A stretch of 64,000 nt of DNA from Streptomyces tropicalis (GCF_029269835.1 NZ_JARJBB010000007.1:124001-188000), one strand, 5' to 3'; shown: positions 8,631 through 17,938, counted from the stretch's first letter. Translations and numbers: made by a program. The notes: a model not told the origin generated them from the letters alone.

Positions 8631-10064
8631 TTACGGGTTGGTCTCGGACGAGCATCGGCGGGCGAGAGCGAGGCTTGTCAGCGTCGTGATCGCCATGGCG
8701 CCGATGCCGACCAGCGCCGCGGTGGTGTAGGCGCTGTCGTCGGGGAAGAGGTGGCCGGGGCCGCTGCCCGCGGCGAGGATCAGGCCGCCGATGGCGCTGC
8801 CCAGGGAATACCCGACGCTGCGGACGACGTAGTTGAAGCTCATGGCACTCGACGTCTCGCTCTTCGGGGTGACGGCCAGGATGACGCCGGGCATCGCGGC
8901 CGAGAAGCCGCCGACGCCGAAGCCGAGCACGCCCATCGCCGCGAACAGTTCGGCCAGGTCCGACCGAGCCGCCGCGAACAGGGCGAACCCGCCGCCGACC
9001 ACGACGGCGCTGCCGGCCAGGAGCAGAGGGTCGGCGATCCGCGTCCGGACCCGCGGCGTCAGCTTGCCGGCGACGAACCCCAGCACCGAGAACGGGATGA
9101 GGACCAACCCGGCGACGAAGGTCGTCAGCCCGAAGCCGTAGCCGGCGCCGTGCGGCGTCTGCACGTACCGTGTGATGAGCGTGAGCAGGAGGTACATGCC
9201 GATCCCGCCGACGAACATGGCGAGGTTCGCCCCGGCGACCGCCGGGTGCCGCACCGCCCGCACATCGACCAGGGGCATCGTGCTGCGCAGCTCGATGACG
9301 ACCCAGACACAGAGCAGCACCACCGCGACGACGGCGAGGCCCGCCGCCACGGCGAGGTACCGGCTCCACAGATTCCGTTCACCGGCGAGGAACAGCACCA
9401 GGAGCAGCGCAGCAGCCAGGACGACCGCGCCTGCCACGTCCACGTGGGCGGAGCGGCCTTCGGGGGCTTCCGGCATGGAGCGCCACGCGGTCAGGAGGGC
9501 GGCGGCAGTGACGACCAGGCCGAGGCCGTAGGCGGCCCGTACCCCGCCGAGCTCGGCGAGCAGTGCGGCCAGCGGGTAGCCGACGCCGGCCCCGATGATC
9601 GAGACCACCGAGATCAGGGCGACCACGGCCCCGCTGCGCTCCTCGGGGAGGTGGTCCCGGGCCACGCCCATCATCAGCGCCGTCAGCCCGAGCCCGACGC
9701 CCTGGGCCACCCTGCCGACCAGCAGCCACACGAACGACAGCGGCAGCACGGTGAGCGCACTGCCGGCGACGACGACCGCCAGCGTGGCGAGGATCGCCGC
9801 CCGCCGGTGCGAGCCGGCTCCGAGCCGGCCCAGGACCGGCGTGGCGACGGCGCCGCTGAGCAGCGCGACGGTCAGCGTCCACTGCGCGCTGCCGAGCGAG
9901 ACGTGGAACGAGGTCGCCACGCTGGTGATGAGCGGCGTCCCGAGGCTGGCGACCGCCGCCACGACCAGAGCGATGAACATCAGGGCGGGGACCAGCAGCC
10001 GCGCCTCGGAACGCGCCACCGGGAACGCCGTCACCGCGACCCCGCCGACCGGCTGCCCGGTCAC
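8631..10064 (-). CDS. MFS drug exporter (DHA2-like, about 14 membrane segments)
   Basis: 477 aa from GTG 10064. The sequence is almost wholly hydrophobic helices; I count about 14, the DHA2 arrangement. Cytoplasmic loop 2-3 holds a motif-A-like GRLGAGSHRRAAIL, and GLGLTALMMGVARDHLPEERSG lies in the motif C / loop region. The role is proton-coupled export of a drug-like compound; substrate unknown. The start codon overlaps the MarR stop by four bases (GTGA), so repressor and exporter are translationally coupled. The frame remains open far upstream of 10064 in antisense-like low-complexity sequence, which I reject as coding because it overlaps MarR. Confidence 0.9.
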   Translation of the reverse strand: MTGQPVGGVAVTAFPVARSEARLLVPALMFIALVVAAVASLGTPLITSVATSFHVSLGSAQWTLTVALLSGAVATPVLGRLGAGSHRRAAILATLAVVVAGSALTVLPLSFVWLLVGRVAQGVGLGLTALMMGVARDHLPEERSGAVVALISVVSIIGAGVGYPLAALLAELGGVRAAYGLGLVVTAAALLTAWRSMPEAPEGRSAHVDVAGAVVLAAALLLVLFLAGERNLWSRYLAVAAGLAVVAVVLLCVWVVIELRSTMPLVDVRAVRHPAVAGANLAMFVGGIGMYLLLTLITRYVQTPHGAGYGFGLTTFVAGLVLIPFSVLGFVAGKLTPRVRTRIADPLLLAGSAVVVGGGFALFAAARSDLAELFAAMGVLGFGVGGFSAAMPGVILAVTPKSETSSAMSFNYVVRSVGYSLGSAIGGLILAAGSGPGHLFPDDSAYTTAALVGIGAMAITTLTSLALARRCSSETNP

Positions 10065-10519
10065 TGCTTCGGCCCTTCGCGGTCCTGGCTTTCGAGCTCT
10101 GCCAGATGCTTCAACGCCGGAAGGGCCCCCACCAGCGCCTCGACCTCGTCGCCGGTGAGCTCGCCGATCAACCGCTCGAACGCGTGGACACCCGCCTGGC
10201 GCCGCCTCCGGACATAGGAAGCACCGGCCTCGGTCAGGCACACCAGCGTGACCCGCTTGTCGGACGCGTCGCCCCGCCGCTCGACCAGGCCGGACTCCTC
10301 CATCACCCGGACCAGGGCGGTCATCGCGGGCTGGGTGACGCCCTCGACCGCGGCCAGATCGGTGATGCGCCGCGGGCCGGTCCGGTCCAGGGTGGCCAGG
10401 GTGGCGGCGGACGTCAGGCTCATGTCCCGGGGCAGGCGTCTCGCGGCCCTGGTGGCCAGGCCGTAGAGGGCTGCCCCGATAGCGGCGGACGCGCCAGGAG
10501 CGGTGTCTTGACGACTCAT
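10061..10519 (-). CDS. MarR-family transcriptional regulator
   Basis: 152 aa winged-helix regulator. Residues ~35-105 carry the DNA-binding domain: LTSAATLATLDRTGPRRITDLA, VTQPAMTALVRVMEESGLVER and the wing DASDKRVTLVCLTEAG. Flanking helices provide the dimer interface. MarR proteins usually repress their own operon and an adjacent exporter until a small phenolic or drug-like ligand binds. The layout matches: the gene is first in an operon with an MFS pump and a DUF1330 protein. An AT-rich imperfect inverted repeat just upstream is the likely operator. Confidence 0.92.
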   Translation of the reverse strand: MSRQDTAPGASAAIGAALYGLATRAARRLPRDMSLTSAATLATLDRTGPRRITDLAAVEGVTQPAMTALVRVMEESGLVERRGDASDKRVTLVCLTEAGASYVRRRRQAGVHAFERLIGELTGDEVEALVGALPALKHLAELESQDREGPKQ

Positions 10520-10556
10520 ACCGGAAGCATAGCATTTTTATATTCAGAGCTTATGG
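10520..10556 (-). promoter_or_regulatory. Probable MarR operator/promoter
   Basis: The strip just upstream of the MarR start is strikingly AT-rich for this genome. On the minus strand it reads ATAAGC, 15 bases containing TATAAAAAT, then GCTAT, an imperfect inverted repeat around a good -10 candidate. This is the layout expected for autorepression; no binding data. Confidence 0.5.
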
Positions 10557-10634
10557 AAATGGCCGACCCGCGCGGGCGGCCTCGACCGCCGGGAGCCGGT
10601 GACGTCCTCGGCGAGCCGGTCGCGGAAGTCGGAC

Positions 10635-10921
10635 AGGCCGACCAGCAGGATCCGGACCGGCGCCGGCTCTACGGGCTGCACTCGGGGGCCAAGGACAGCA
10701 TCGAGGAGTTCACGGACGGCCACCGCGGACGCGGGCGCCACTACCGCAGCCTCGCGAAGACACACGTCCAGCACGCCCTGACCGCACTCGCGACCAACAT
10801 CGAGCGGCTGAGCCTTCAAGAACCCGCCGACGGCCCCTACCGGCCGCGCCCGCCCACGGCGTTCCAGCAGTACCTCGACACACGAGGACTACGGCCCCTG
10901 TGGTGGAGGCAGGGCAAATGA
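10635..10921 (+). pseudogene. IS1182-type transposase C-terminal fragment
   Basis: The plus-strand peptide RRLYGLHSGAKDSIEEF, then GRGRHYRSLAKTHVQHALTA and NIERLSLQEP resembles the C-terminal end of IS1182-family (DDE_Tnp_1_6) transposases, which read RSGIEGT ... RYRGLAKTHLQH ... NLDRL. The catalytic Asp residues and the N-terminal two thirds are missing. No terminal inverted repeats are evident. Confidence 0.6.
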
Positions 10922-11631
10922 CCCCGAACCTCAAGATTCCCGACACATTCCTTCAGCGGCCCGCATCCCCTTCATGGCCTACGGCCCCACTCTCGGAGAC
11001 CGGGTCCGCCTGTCACCGGCAGCACGCGTGGTCGACATTGCCCAGACGAGCGGACACCGCGTCCTGCGCACACTGCTCAGGCCGAGCACGGACGCCGAAC
11101 GACTTGGCCACAACATCAGCCTCATCAAAAACTCGATCAAGGAATCCGGACTGCTCAGCGAATGACACGGGAAACACCTCGCCACCATCGACGCCCCTCC
11201 CCGGGCCGACCTGAGCCTGTTGTTCGCCCTGCTGCAACGGGAAGTCGACGAGGCCGGCGCCTCCTGAAATGGGCCGACACCATGCCGTTCTCAGCCACCC
11301 GGAGCTGACCGCGCCGCAACTGGTCCCAGCACAAGCCAATCCCCGAGGCCACTTCAGGACGTCGGGCGACTACAGAACCTTCACCAACTGGGGCGGATCG
11401 AAGTCAACGTGCCGGGGCCGCTGAACGACGTCACAGCCAATGTGGTCATGCAACAGGCTGCCTGTCCGATTTATTAACTCCGTTAACTGCGAGGAGCGGC
11501 AGTAATTCTGACTGTCCGCTTGAGAAAGGTTCAGCGTGCACATGGTCAAGAACTGGCCAGCATCCTTCCGGAGTGGTCCACACCACACCTAGGCTGCCGC
11601 CGTTCTAATCGAACAGGGGAGGGACGGGCTC
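10922..11631. other. 710-bp stretch without a supported gene
   Basis: Only short frames with stops. One 63-codon frame (10974) begins MAYGPTLGDRVRLS, which resembles the start of urease alpha, but nothing after it does. A less GC-rich patch lies around 11460-11520 just upstream of the FG-GAP genes and may hold their promoter. Confidence 0.5.
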
Positions 11632-12264
11632 ATGAGCCTGTGGGGGAGTGCGCGCAACGGCCGACTATCGGCCGCACGGCGAGGGAGGGGCTCACCAGGC
11701 ATCAGGCCCGCTGTGGTCCTGGCCCTGCTCAGTACCGCACGCCCCTTCCCGTGCAGGCGCAGGCTCCACGCACGTCACCCAGCTGTACGGGACCAACACC
11801 TGGGGCACCATGCAGCAGATGGTCGCCGGGGACTTCAACGGCGACTTGACCGACCTGGTGACCATCTGGGGCGACGGCACTCTCCACCACAACGGCCACG
11901 GCGATCTCAATTCCTCCACCCAGCTCACCTCGGCTAGCTGGGGAAACATGAAGATCCTGGCCGCCGGCGACTACACCGGCGACGGCATCGCCGACATCCT
12001 CGCCGAGTGGGGGGATGGAACCTCCACCTCTACAACGGAACAGGAAGCTTCGACTCCAGCACCCAGATGATCGACGGGAACACCTGGTCCACCGTCACCC
12101 ACCTAGTCCCCGGGGACTTCAGCGGCGAAGGCAAGACCGACCTGGCCGCCGTCTGGGGCGACGGCACCATCCACCTCTACCTCGGCGACGGCAAGGGCAA
12201 CCTCACAAACGGGCCCGCCATGTGGCCCGACAACAGCTGGGAAACCATGAAACTCGTCAGCTGA
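11632..12264 (+). pseudogene. Secreted FG-GAP/VCBS repeat protein, two frameshifts
   Basis: ATG 11632 follows a strong GGGGAGGGACGG ribosome-binding site and starts a signal-like peptide (PAVVLALLSTA). The frame shifts near 11745 into THVTQLYGTNTWGTMQQMV and again near 12020 into NLHLYNGTGSFDSSTQMIDG, ending VS at TGA 12262-12264. The body has three or four copies of a ~50-aa propeller-blade repeat with calcium-binding FG-GAP loops: AGDFNGDLTDLVTIWGDGT, AGDYTGDGIADILAEWGDG, PGDFSGEGKTDLAAVWGDG. With the indels corrected it would be about 210 aa, a short propeller or lectin-like extracellular protein. It is the smaller neighbour of the intact FG-GAP protein at 12493. Confidence 0.72.
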
Positions 12265-12492
12265 CGTACCGGCTGTGCGCACGGCTAGATCAGAGGCGAG
12301 AGGCTGGACCCCCAGCAAGGTACCCGGCCTCGGGAAACCGCGAACCCTGCCCGGCCTTGTCGCGAACACAGCCCCTTTCCGCAGCCCCGGTCGTCCATCT
12401 ACACCGGCAGGACCCCACTTGCCGTCCTTCGCTGCCGGTTCTCCGAGCTCCGGCAAGCATCCCCAGCGAAGCACCTTCGAGAGGAACCACCC

Positions 12493-14235
12493 GTGCGTAT
12501 ACCACGCCGTCACCGCACCGCACTCGCCGTCGCCGCCCTCGGGGCCAGTGTCGGCCTCACCCCGCTGCAGAGCGCAAACGCGGACCCCGCCACCCCAGGC
12601 ATCGCCGTCAGCATGAACGACGGAATCGACATGTGGGGCCCGTCCGGGGACATGGACGTCACCGTCACCGCGCCGCCGACCACCGACGCCTACATCCAAC
12701 TTCAGGTTGAGGGCAGCCGCTCGGACCACCTGCACTTCACCGACGATGCCGGGAACACCCTCCCCTTCGTGCAGGACGAGCGGGACGAGTACGTCCTCGT
12801 CGGCGCCGACGACAGCGACCACAACGGCGTCAAGGGCGCCCCGCTGACCGCCGGGGTCATCCACCTCCACGTCAACGCCGGCTACCCCGCCTCCTCCAAC
12901 ATCCCGGTCCGGGCCTACCTGATCGACGGCGCCACCGACACCGCGATCGCCCACTCCGACCTCGGCACCTCGGCACCCATCGTCGTCGGCCAGCCCTACC
13001 TCACCACCACCTGGCAAGCCCCCAACGGCCCGACCGAACAAACCTCCTCGGTCGACGTCGCCACCGGCGACACCCGCCCCGTCGACGAAGACCTGAACAT
13101 CGGAATGCCGATGAAGACGCCACCCGAATCCACCCGCACCCACCTCGTGTTCACCGCGCAGCAGCTCGCCGCCGCCGGCTACACCCCCTCGCAGCTCGCC
13201 GCCGCCGTCACCGTCGGCTACTCCGCCGACAACCAGCACTTCACCCCCCTCGCTTGGACCCTCGGCGCCGACGGCTCGGCCGCCCTGGAGCTGCCCACCC
13301 TCGGGGGCTGGACGACCGGCGGGACGCAGGACCAGTACCTCCACTTCACCGCCGCCTGGGGACTGCCCGCCGCAACACTCACCGGATCCCTCGAAGTGCA
13401 CGACACCCAGGGCACGCAGTACGCAGGCAGACGGGAAGACCTCAAGTTCACCTCTGACGTGGTACCCGCCTTCGCCCGCGCCGCGTTCTACGGCCGCGAC
13501 AGCGCCGGGGTGCTGTGGCAGTACCAGGCCTCCCCCACCCCTCAGTACACCCACTACACCGCCCGCGCCAAGGTCGGCGGCGGCTGGCAGGCCTACAACA
13601 CCCTCACCAAACTGTCCGCCCTCAAGGCCGACGGCACCGGCGACCTCGTCGCCCGCGACGCCTCCGGCGTCCTGTGGTACTACCACGGCAGCGGCCAGAT
13701 CACCGCTCCCTTTACCCCGCGCACCCGCGTCGGCGCAGGCTGGCAGACGTACGACACACTGGTCGGCGCCGGCGACCTGACCGGCGACGGCCGCCCCGAC
13801 CTCCTGGCCCGCGACCACAACGGCGTGCTGTGGCTGTACAAGGGCACCGGCGAGCCCACCACCCCCTTCGCCACCCGCACCAAAATCGGCACGGGCTGGG
13901 GCATCTACAACGCCATCGTCAGCGGAACGGACCTGACAGGCGACGGCCGCCCCGATCTCCTGGCCCGCGACCACGACGGCGTGCTGTGGCTGTACAAGGG
14001 CACCGGCAACCCCACCACCCCCTTCGCCACCCGCACCAAGATCGGCAGCGGCTGGAACACCTACACATCCCTCGTCAGCACCTACGACATGAACGGTGAC
14101 GGCAAGTCCGACCTGCTCGCCGTCGACCACGACGGCGTGCTGTGGCTCTACAACGGCACCGGCAACCCCACCGCGCCCTTCACCACCCGCACCAAGATCG
14201 GCACAGGCTGGGGCATCTACAACACTCTGATCTGA
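12493..14235 (+). CDS. Secreted FG-GAP repeat (beta-propeller) protein
   Basis: 580 aa from GTG 12493, preceded by GAGAGGA. A Sec signal (RTALAVAALGASVG, cleaved near SANA-DP, residue ~31) is followed by ~290 residues of beta-rich sequence without a recognised domain. Then come five tandem ~51-aa blades (residues ~330-580), each with a VLW(L/Y)Y aromatic strand and an acidic DLTGDGRPDLLARD calcium loop. Blades 3-5 are close copies at DNA level (period 153 nt, e.g. 13841-13905 against 13994-14058). Such propellers usually bind carbohydrate or protein ligands outside the cell. No catalytic motif is visible. Confidence 0.85.
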   Translation: MRIPRRHRTALAVAALGASVGLTPLQSANADPATPGIAVSMNDGIDMWGPSGDMDVTVTAPPTTDAYIQLQVEGSRSDHLHFTDDAGNTLPFVQDERDEYVLVGADDSDHNGVKGAPLTAGVIHLHVNAGYPASSNIPVRAYLIDGATDTAIAHSDLGTSAPIVVGQPYLTTTWQAPNGPTEQTSSVDVATGDTRPVDEDLNIGMPMKTPPESTRTHLVFTAQQLAAAGYTPSQLAAAVTVGYSADNQHFTPLAWTLGADGSAALELPTLGGWTTGGTQDQYLHFTAAWGLPAATLTGSLEVHDTQGTQYAGRREDLKFTSDVVPAFARAAFYGRDSAGVLWQYQASPTPQYTHYTARAKVGGGWQAYNTLTKLSALKADGTGDLVARDASGVLWYYHGSGQITAPFTPRTRVGAGWQTYDTLVGAGDLTGDGRPDLLARDHNGVLWLYKGTGEPTTPFATRTKIGTGWGIYNAIVSGTDLTGDGRPDLLARDHDGVLWLYKGTGNPTTPFATRTKIGSGWNTYTSLVSTYDMNGDGKSDLLAVDHDGVLWLYNGTGNPTAPFTTRTKIGTGWGIYNTLI

Positions 14236-14434
14236 GCCATAGCGCACAATCGCACAGAACCACGCGTCCTCCAACGACGCGCTCGAATGCCCGGAAGCAC
14301 CACAGCCCGGTAGCAACCCGACTCAGCGGACGCTACCGGGCTCCCTCAGAGGTCGTCCTTGGCTATACCTGGCTCAGGGCCTGGACGGCTTCGAGGGTTC
14401 GCTCGCCATTCCCAGTGAGGGGCCCTCAACGTCT

Positions 14435-15769
14435 TCATTTGTGATCGCGCAGGAAGGTAGGGATCTCGTCGCGGGTCGGGTAGTTCGGCAGGGGTGCTGG
14501 CTTGTCCTGAAGGAACGCGGTGATGACGGCGGCGGCTCGCTCGTTGTTGTCGTCCAGGCCGTTCCACATGTGGTGTCCGACTCCGGGCATGTTCTGCGTG
14601 CGCTGGATGGCGGGGTCATTGGCAAGGACGGTGGTCTCCCATTGACGGATCTGGGAGGAGCACTCGGCGATCATCAGCATCGCGGGGGTCCGAGGCTGCC
14701 TCAGTTGTGAGGCGATGGAGGGTGAGTCCTTGACCGTCTGCTGGATGCGGAGGCTGGCGGCGGGGCTGAAGGAGAAGTTCTGTGCGGTGTCCTCGGCGGG
14801 GATGCGGTGCGCGTCGCGCGCGCAGTATGCGGATGCGGTGTCGCTACCGAGGTCTGCGGCGGTGAAGGCGTTGTCGCCTTCGGCCTGTCCGATCAGTCCA
14901 GTGTCGGGACTGAGGAGTCCGAGTCGCATGAGGCCGAATGCCACGGCGTGCCGGGGGACGTATGTCGATCGCGGTACGGTCGGGGCCGGCGCGAGGCCGC
15001 GTGCGGATTGTCGGCCCTTGTGCCCGGCGATGTGTGCGGTGGGGCCGTCCATGGGGCCGGGCTCGGCGATGATCGCCCGGTGCAGGCGTGCGGCGACGCT
15101 TGGGTCGGTCAGGGCTCGGGTGAGCACGGCCCCGCCTGAGGAGAAGCCGAGGATGTCGACCTTGCCCTTATTCAGGCGGTCGACGAAGGCGGCAAGGTCG
15201 CTGACCGACCTGGAGATCGTGTACTGGCCCATGGGGAGCAGGTCGCTGCGTCCGCCGCCGGGCTGTTCGTAGGCGTAGACGTCGTAGCCCTGGCGGGCCA
15301 GGAGTTGCAGGAACCGGTGGTCGAGTACCGAGATGCCACGGACCGGTCCGCCGTTGAGGTACACGAGCGGGGTGGGATGCCGGGGGCTGGGGTGCGCGGG
15401 CGGGTAGTGGTACACCGCGACCCGGCTGCCCGTGGTCAGGCTCCAGTGCTGCGTGGTCACGAAGGGTAGCGCGGGCGGGTACCGCCGGGTCGTCGGCGCG
15501 GTCGGGATGCAGACCGATGCCGTCAGCGCCGCCGCGACAGCCACCGGCAGGAACGGCACGAGCCGCGCAGGCCAAGTGCAGCGCTGGCTCCGCCACGTGG
15601 CGAGGACAGCCCCGACTCCAAGGGTCGGCAACCATGCGGCGAGCCCCGAGCCTGCCCCGTCTGTGAGGGCGATCAGCGCGAGAAAGACGACGACCAGCAT
15701 TACGACGGCGGCCAGGGCCAGCAGTAGGGTCTGATGCAGGTTTGGGTGACAGGTCAACCTGTCACCCAA
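14435..15769 (-). CDS. Membrane-anchored alpha/beta hydrolase
   Basis: About 420-444 aa; the start is uncertain. The longest frame begins at TTG 15769, inside the large palindrome at 15727-15784. An internal ATG at 15700 is also plausible. Three N-terminal membrane segments (VVMLVVVFLALIALT; WLPTLGVGAVLATW; LVPFLPVAVAAALTA) precede an alpha/beta hydrolase domain (~120-440) with an oxyanion-type LVYLNGGPVRG, YEQPGGGRSD, the nucleophile elbow GFSSGGAV and the terminal histidine in GVGHHMWNG. LNGGPG/YEQPG motifs recall proline iminopeptidase-type hydrolases. Substrate unknown. No operon partner. Confidence 0.82.
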   Translation of the reverse strand: MGDRLTCHPNLHQTLLLALAAVVMLVVVFLALIALTDGAGSGLAAWLPTLGVGAVLATWRSQRCTWPARLVPFLPVAVAAALTASVCIPTAPTTRRYPPALPFVTTQHWSLTTGSRVAVYHYPPAHPSPRHPTPLVYLNGGPVRGISVLDHRFLQLLARQGYDVYAYEQPGGGRSDLLPMGQYTISRSVSDLAAFVDRLNKGKVDILGFSSGGAVLTRALTDPSVAARLHRAIIAEPGPMDGPTAHIAGHKGRQSARGLAPAPTVPRSTYVPRHAVAFGLMRLGLLSPDTGLIGQAEGDNAFTAADLGSDTASAYCARDAHRIPAEDTAQNFSFSPAASLRIQQTVKDSPSIASQLRQPRTPAMLMIAECSSQIRQWETTVLANDPAIQRTQNMPGVGHHMWNGLDDNNERAAAVITAFLQDKPAPLPNYPTRDEIPTFLRDHK

Positions 15770-15784
15770 ACCTGCATCAGACCC
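15727..15784. repeat. Perfect 58-bp palindrome (28-bp arms, 2-bp centre)
   Basis: Bases 15727-15754 are the exact reverse complement of 15757-15784, separated only by CA. The right half begins ACCTGTCACCCAAACCTGCA. It sits over the candidate start of the hydrolase on the minus strand. It has no T tract and is far longer than an ordinary terminator here. See findings. Confidence 0.95.
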
Positions 15785-16254
15785 GTGATCTCAAATCCTG
15801 CGTTCGAGCTGATCACTTCCCACCCTCATGCAGGTGACACTCGTGCTGGACGTCGCCTCTCCGGCGCAGACACCAACTCCGGGCGCGAAGTGGGCCAACT
15901 CGACCGAGTTCGCGCGGCCGCCGGTGGCCATGCTGACGACGGCCCCAAGGACCTCGCCTGCCGCAGGCGGACCGTGCTCACGGCCTACTTCCCAGGCCGG
16001 TGACTCCGGCGGCGATCGCGGCGATGGTCACCGCGGGCCACCCGACTTTTGCCCGCCGTGCCGTGGCGGTGGCTTCGACGTCGGTGATAAGCGTCTCTGC
16101 ACTCGCCACGCACGGAGGATGAAAGTCGTGGCTCGTGGCGCAGCATTCGCACGACACAGCAAGATCTCATACCAAGCGCCACTCACGTCCGCCGCCTGCT
16201 CAGATTAGAGGGACCTGCATCAGCGCCCTCCCGCTCACTATCGCATGGAACGCC
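15785..16254. other. 470-bp stretch without a supported gene
   Basis: No frame in this stretch shows a recognisable domain, a signal or a good ribosome-binding site. It separates the large palindrome from IS110 debris and probably is decayed mobile DNA. Confidence 0.4.
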
Positions 16255-16660
16255 GGCTGAAAGACTGTCCACCTCCCGGGCCAGGCCATGCGGTGGATCG
16301 GCCAGCTTTCATCCGGACGAGGCGAAGACTGATGCCGAGGACGCCGCGGTCATCTCCAACGCTGCCCGGACGATGCCACACGCCCTGCGCTCACTGGAAC
16401 CCACGAAGAGATTCCGGCCGTGCTGGCCAGCTTCGACCAGGGCCTCGCGACCGAGGCCACGCACCTCCAATCGGATACGCGGCCTGCCCGCCCAGCTCCA
16501 CCCCTCGCTGGGACGTGTCCTGGGCCCCCGCCTAGACCACGCCGCCGTCACGTGGCTGCTGGACTGCTACGAATCCCCCGTCGCGCTCCAAGCGGCCGGC
16601 CACCGCAGACTCATCGAAGCGCTCCGGCCCAGACCCCGCGCATGGCCGCCCGGGCGGACC
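16255..16660 (+). pseudogene. IS110-family transposase fragment
   Basis: Three frames give pieces of one IS110 transposase: VHLPGQAMRWIGQL; AKTDAEDAAVISNAARTMPH with the DAxDAA acidic motif of the RuvC-like DEDD domain; ASFDQGLATEATHLQ; and RIRGLPAQLHPSLGRVLG, the conserved linker before the C-terminal Tnp20 domain. The C-terminal serine domain is missing. Multiple shifts make it inactive. Confidence 0.65.
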
Positions 16661-16839
16661 GAGGTGAGCAATGCGGGTGGGGCGGCCGGTTTCCCCTTTC
16701 CGCCGGTGGACGCCGCCGAGGTCACCGCTGTCCTTGACCGCATCATCGAGAAGCTTGCCCCAACGACCAGCCGCATCGCCCTGGCCCATGGCACCGTCGC
16801 GGCCTGGGCTGAACATCCGCTGCGATCCCACCCGAAAGA

Positions 16840-17270
16840 CTTCAACCAGCTCACCGCCCTGACCACCGGCGGCACCACCCACCACTACACCTACGCCGGC
16901 ACCGACTCCTCCGACCGCCTCGCCGCCGACACCACCACCACCGACGAAGGACCGCTCGGTAACTCCACCACCACCAGCGGCGGCGCGCAGACCGGATTCA
17001 TCCGCGATACCGCGAGCACCCTCATCGGCATGACAAGCGGCGGGAAGGTCTACGACTACCTGACCGACACCCAGGGCGCCCCCAGCCCTCGTCGACAACG
17101 CCGGCACCAAGGCGACTCCTGGACCTACGGCCCCGCCGCAACGCCCGCGGCGCCACCGTCCCCCAGCCCTTCGGCTACACCGTCGCCTACCTCGACGACA
17201 CACACCGGCCTGTACAAGATGGGCGCCCGCTACTACGACCCGCAGACGGCAAGACCGGCGACACCCACGG
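16840..17270 (+). pseudogene. RHS/YD-repeat protein, C-terminal relic
   Basis: The plus-strand frame reads FNQLTALTTGGTTHHYTYAG, QTGFIRDTASTLIGMTSGG and VYDYLTDTQGAP, then (shifted near 17090) a DSWTYGPA segment, ending GLYKMGARYYDPQTAR, the hallmark RHS core-end motif. No toxin tip follows and it runs into unrelated sequence. It lies beside, but on the opposite strand to, the intact RHS toxin operon, so it is a remnant of another RHS gene or a displaced tip cassette. Confidence 0.72.
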
Positions 17271-17790
17271 CCCGAACTGCATTGCGCAACAACGATCCCC
17301 CTTCGATGCAGGACGGTTGAGCCGGGAGGCCACCTCGATCCCCCTCCACGAAGAGGGCAAAGACGCGCATCAGGTTGCGAAAGACCGTCGTTCGGCCTGT
17401 CCGTCCCGGCCGCCTGTCACCGGGCCACCCTCGGCCCCTGCGGCGCGGCCGGTGGTGTCGATGGCGTGGTGGGGTGCGCTGTGGTGCTCGCTGTCCGCGG
17501 CTGCCCATCTGTTCTGGGCACTGGGCGGGCGCACCGGCTTCGTGGCGGCGACATGGTCAAGCCCCATAGACCTCGGTCCTGAGCAGGCCGCTGCGTTGCG
17601 CCGTCCCCGGGCGACGCCCAGCTGGGATCCTCCGAAAGCCGTGTCACTTGGGCCCACTGCCGTGGCATCGGGGCGTCGCCCGAGTGGCCCAGCGGCTCAC
17701 TCGGACGCCTCCTCGAGCACGGGCTTGTGGGAACCGGCGTCGTCCCCGGCATTGAAGCGTCTGGTGCAAAGACGCTGCCCTGGTGCTTGC
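17271..17790. other. 520-bp stretch without a supported gene
   Basis: No credible coding frame. The stretch leads into the two CRISPR-type repeats at 17791-17880. A possible earlier degenerate repeat near 17729 does not align well enough to call. Confidence 0.4.
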
Positions 17791-17880
17791 GGGACCAACC
17801 CCACGTGCGCGGGGAGCACGCGTTCGGCTGCACGCCGTTGACGTCGATGGAGGGACCATCCCCGCGGGCGCGGGGAGCGG
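17791..17880 (+). CRISPR. Two-repeat type I-E-like CRISPR remnant
   Basis: Repeat 1 is 17791-17819 and repeat 2 is 17852-17880, each 29 nt, around one 32-nt spacer (17820-17851). This is exactly the 61-nt period of type I-E arrays. Both begin GGGACCA and hold the CCCC...CGGGGAGC hairpin arms of the repeat common in Streptomyces. They differ at five positions, and repeat 2 has a divergent last two bases, as expected for the leader-distal terminal repeat. No cas genes are in the window, so this is an orphan fragment. Confidence 0.65.
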
Positions 17881-17938
17881 GTGACGGGCGGTCTGGCCGT
17901 GAGGTCGGCGGCCTACACCTGGGCGGGGGTCCTGCCGC

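Noticed and set aside
7791..10217. 808-codon plus-strand open frame
   Set aside because: Antisense to the MFS exporter, DUF1330 and MarR genes; repetitive Asp/Arg/Gly composition without domains.
10974..11165. Short frame starting MAYGPTLGDRVRL, resembling the urease alpha start
   Set aside because: Only about twelve residues match; the remaining 50 do not resemble urease and no ureA/B/C lies nearby.
12103..14316. 737-codon open frame antisense to the FG-GAP gene
   Set aside because: Valine/glycine-rich shadow of a GC-rich gene on the other strand, with no domain, signal or start context.
17729..17757. Possible third CRISPR repeat one period upstream
   Set aside because: Spacing is right but fewer than half the bases agree with the other repeats and the hairpin arms are absent.
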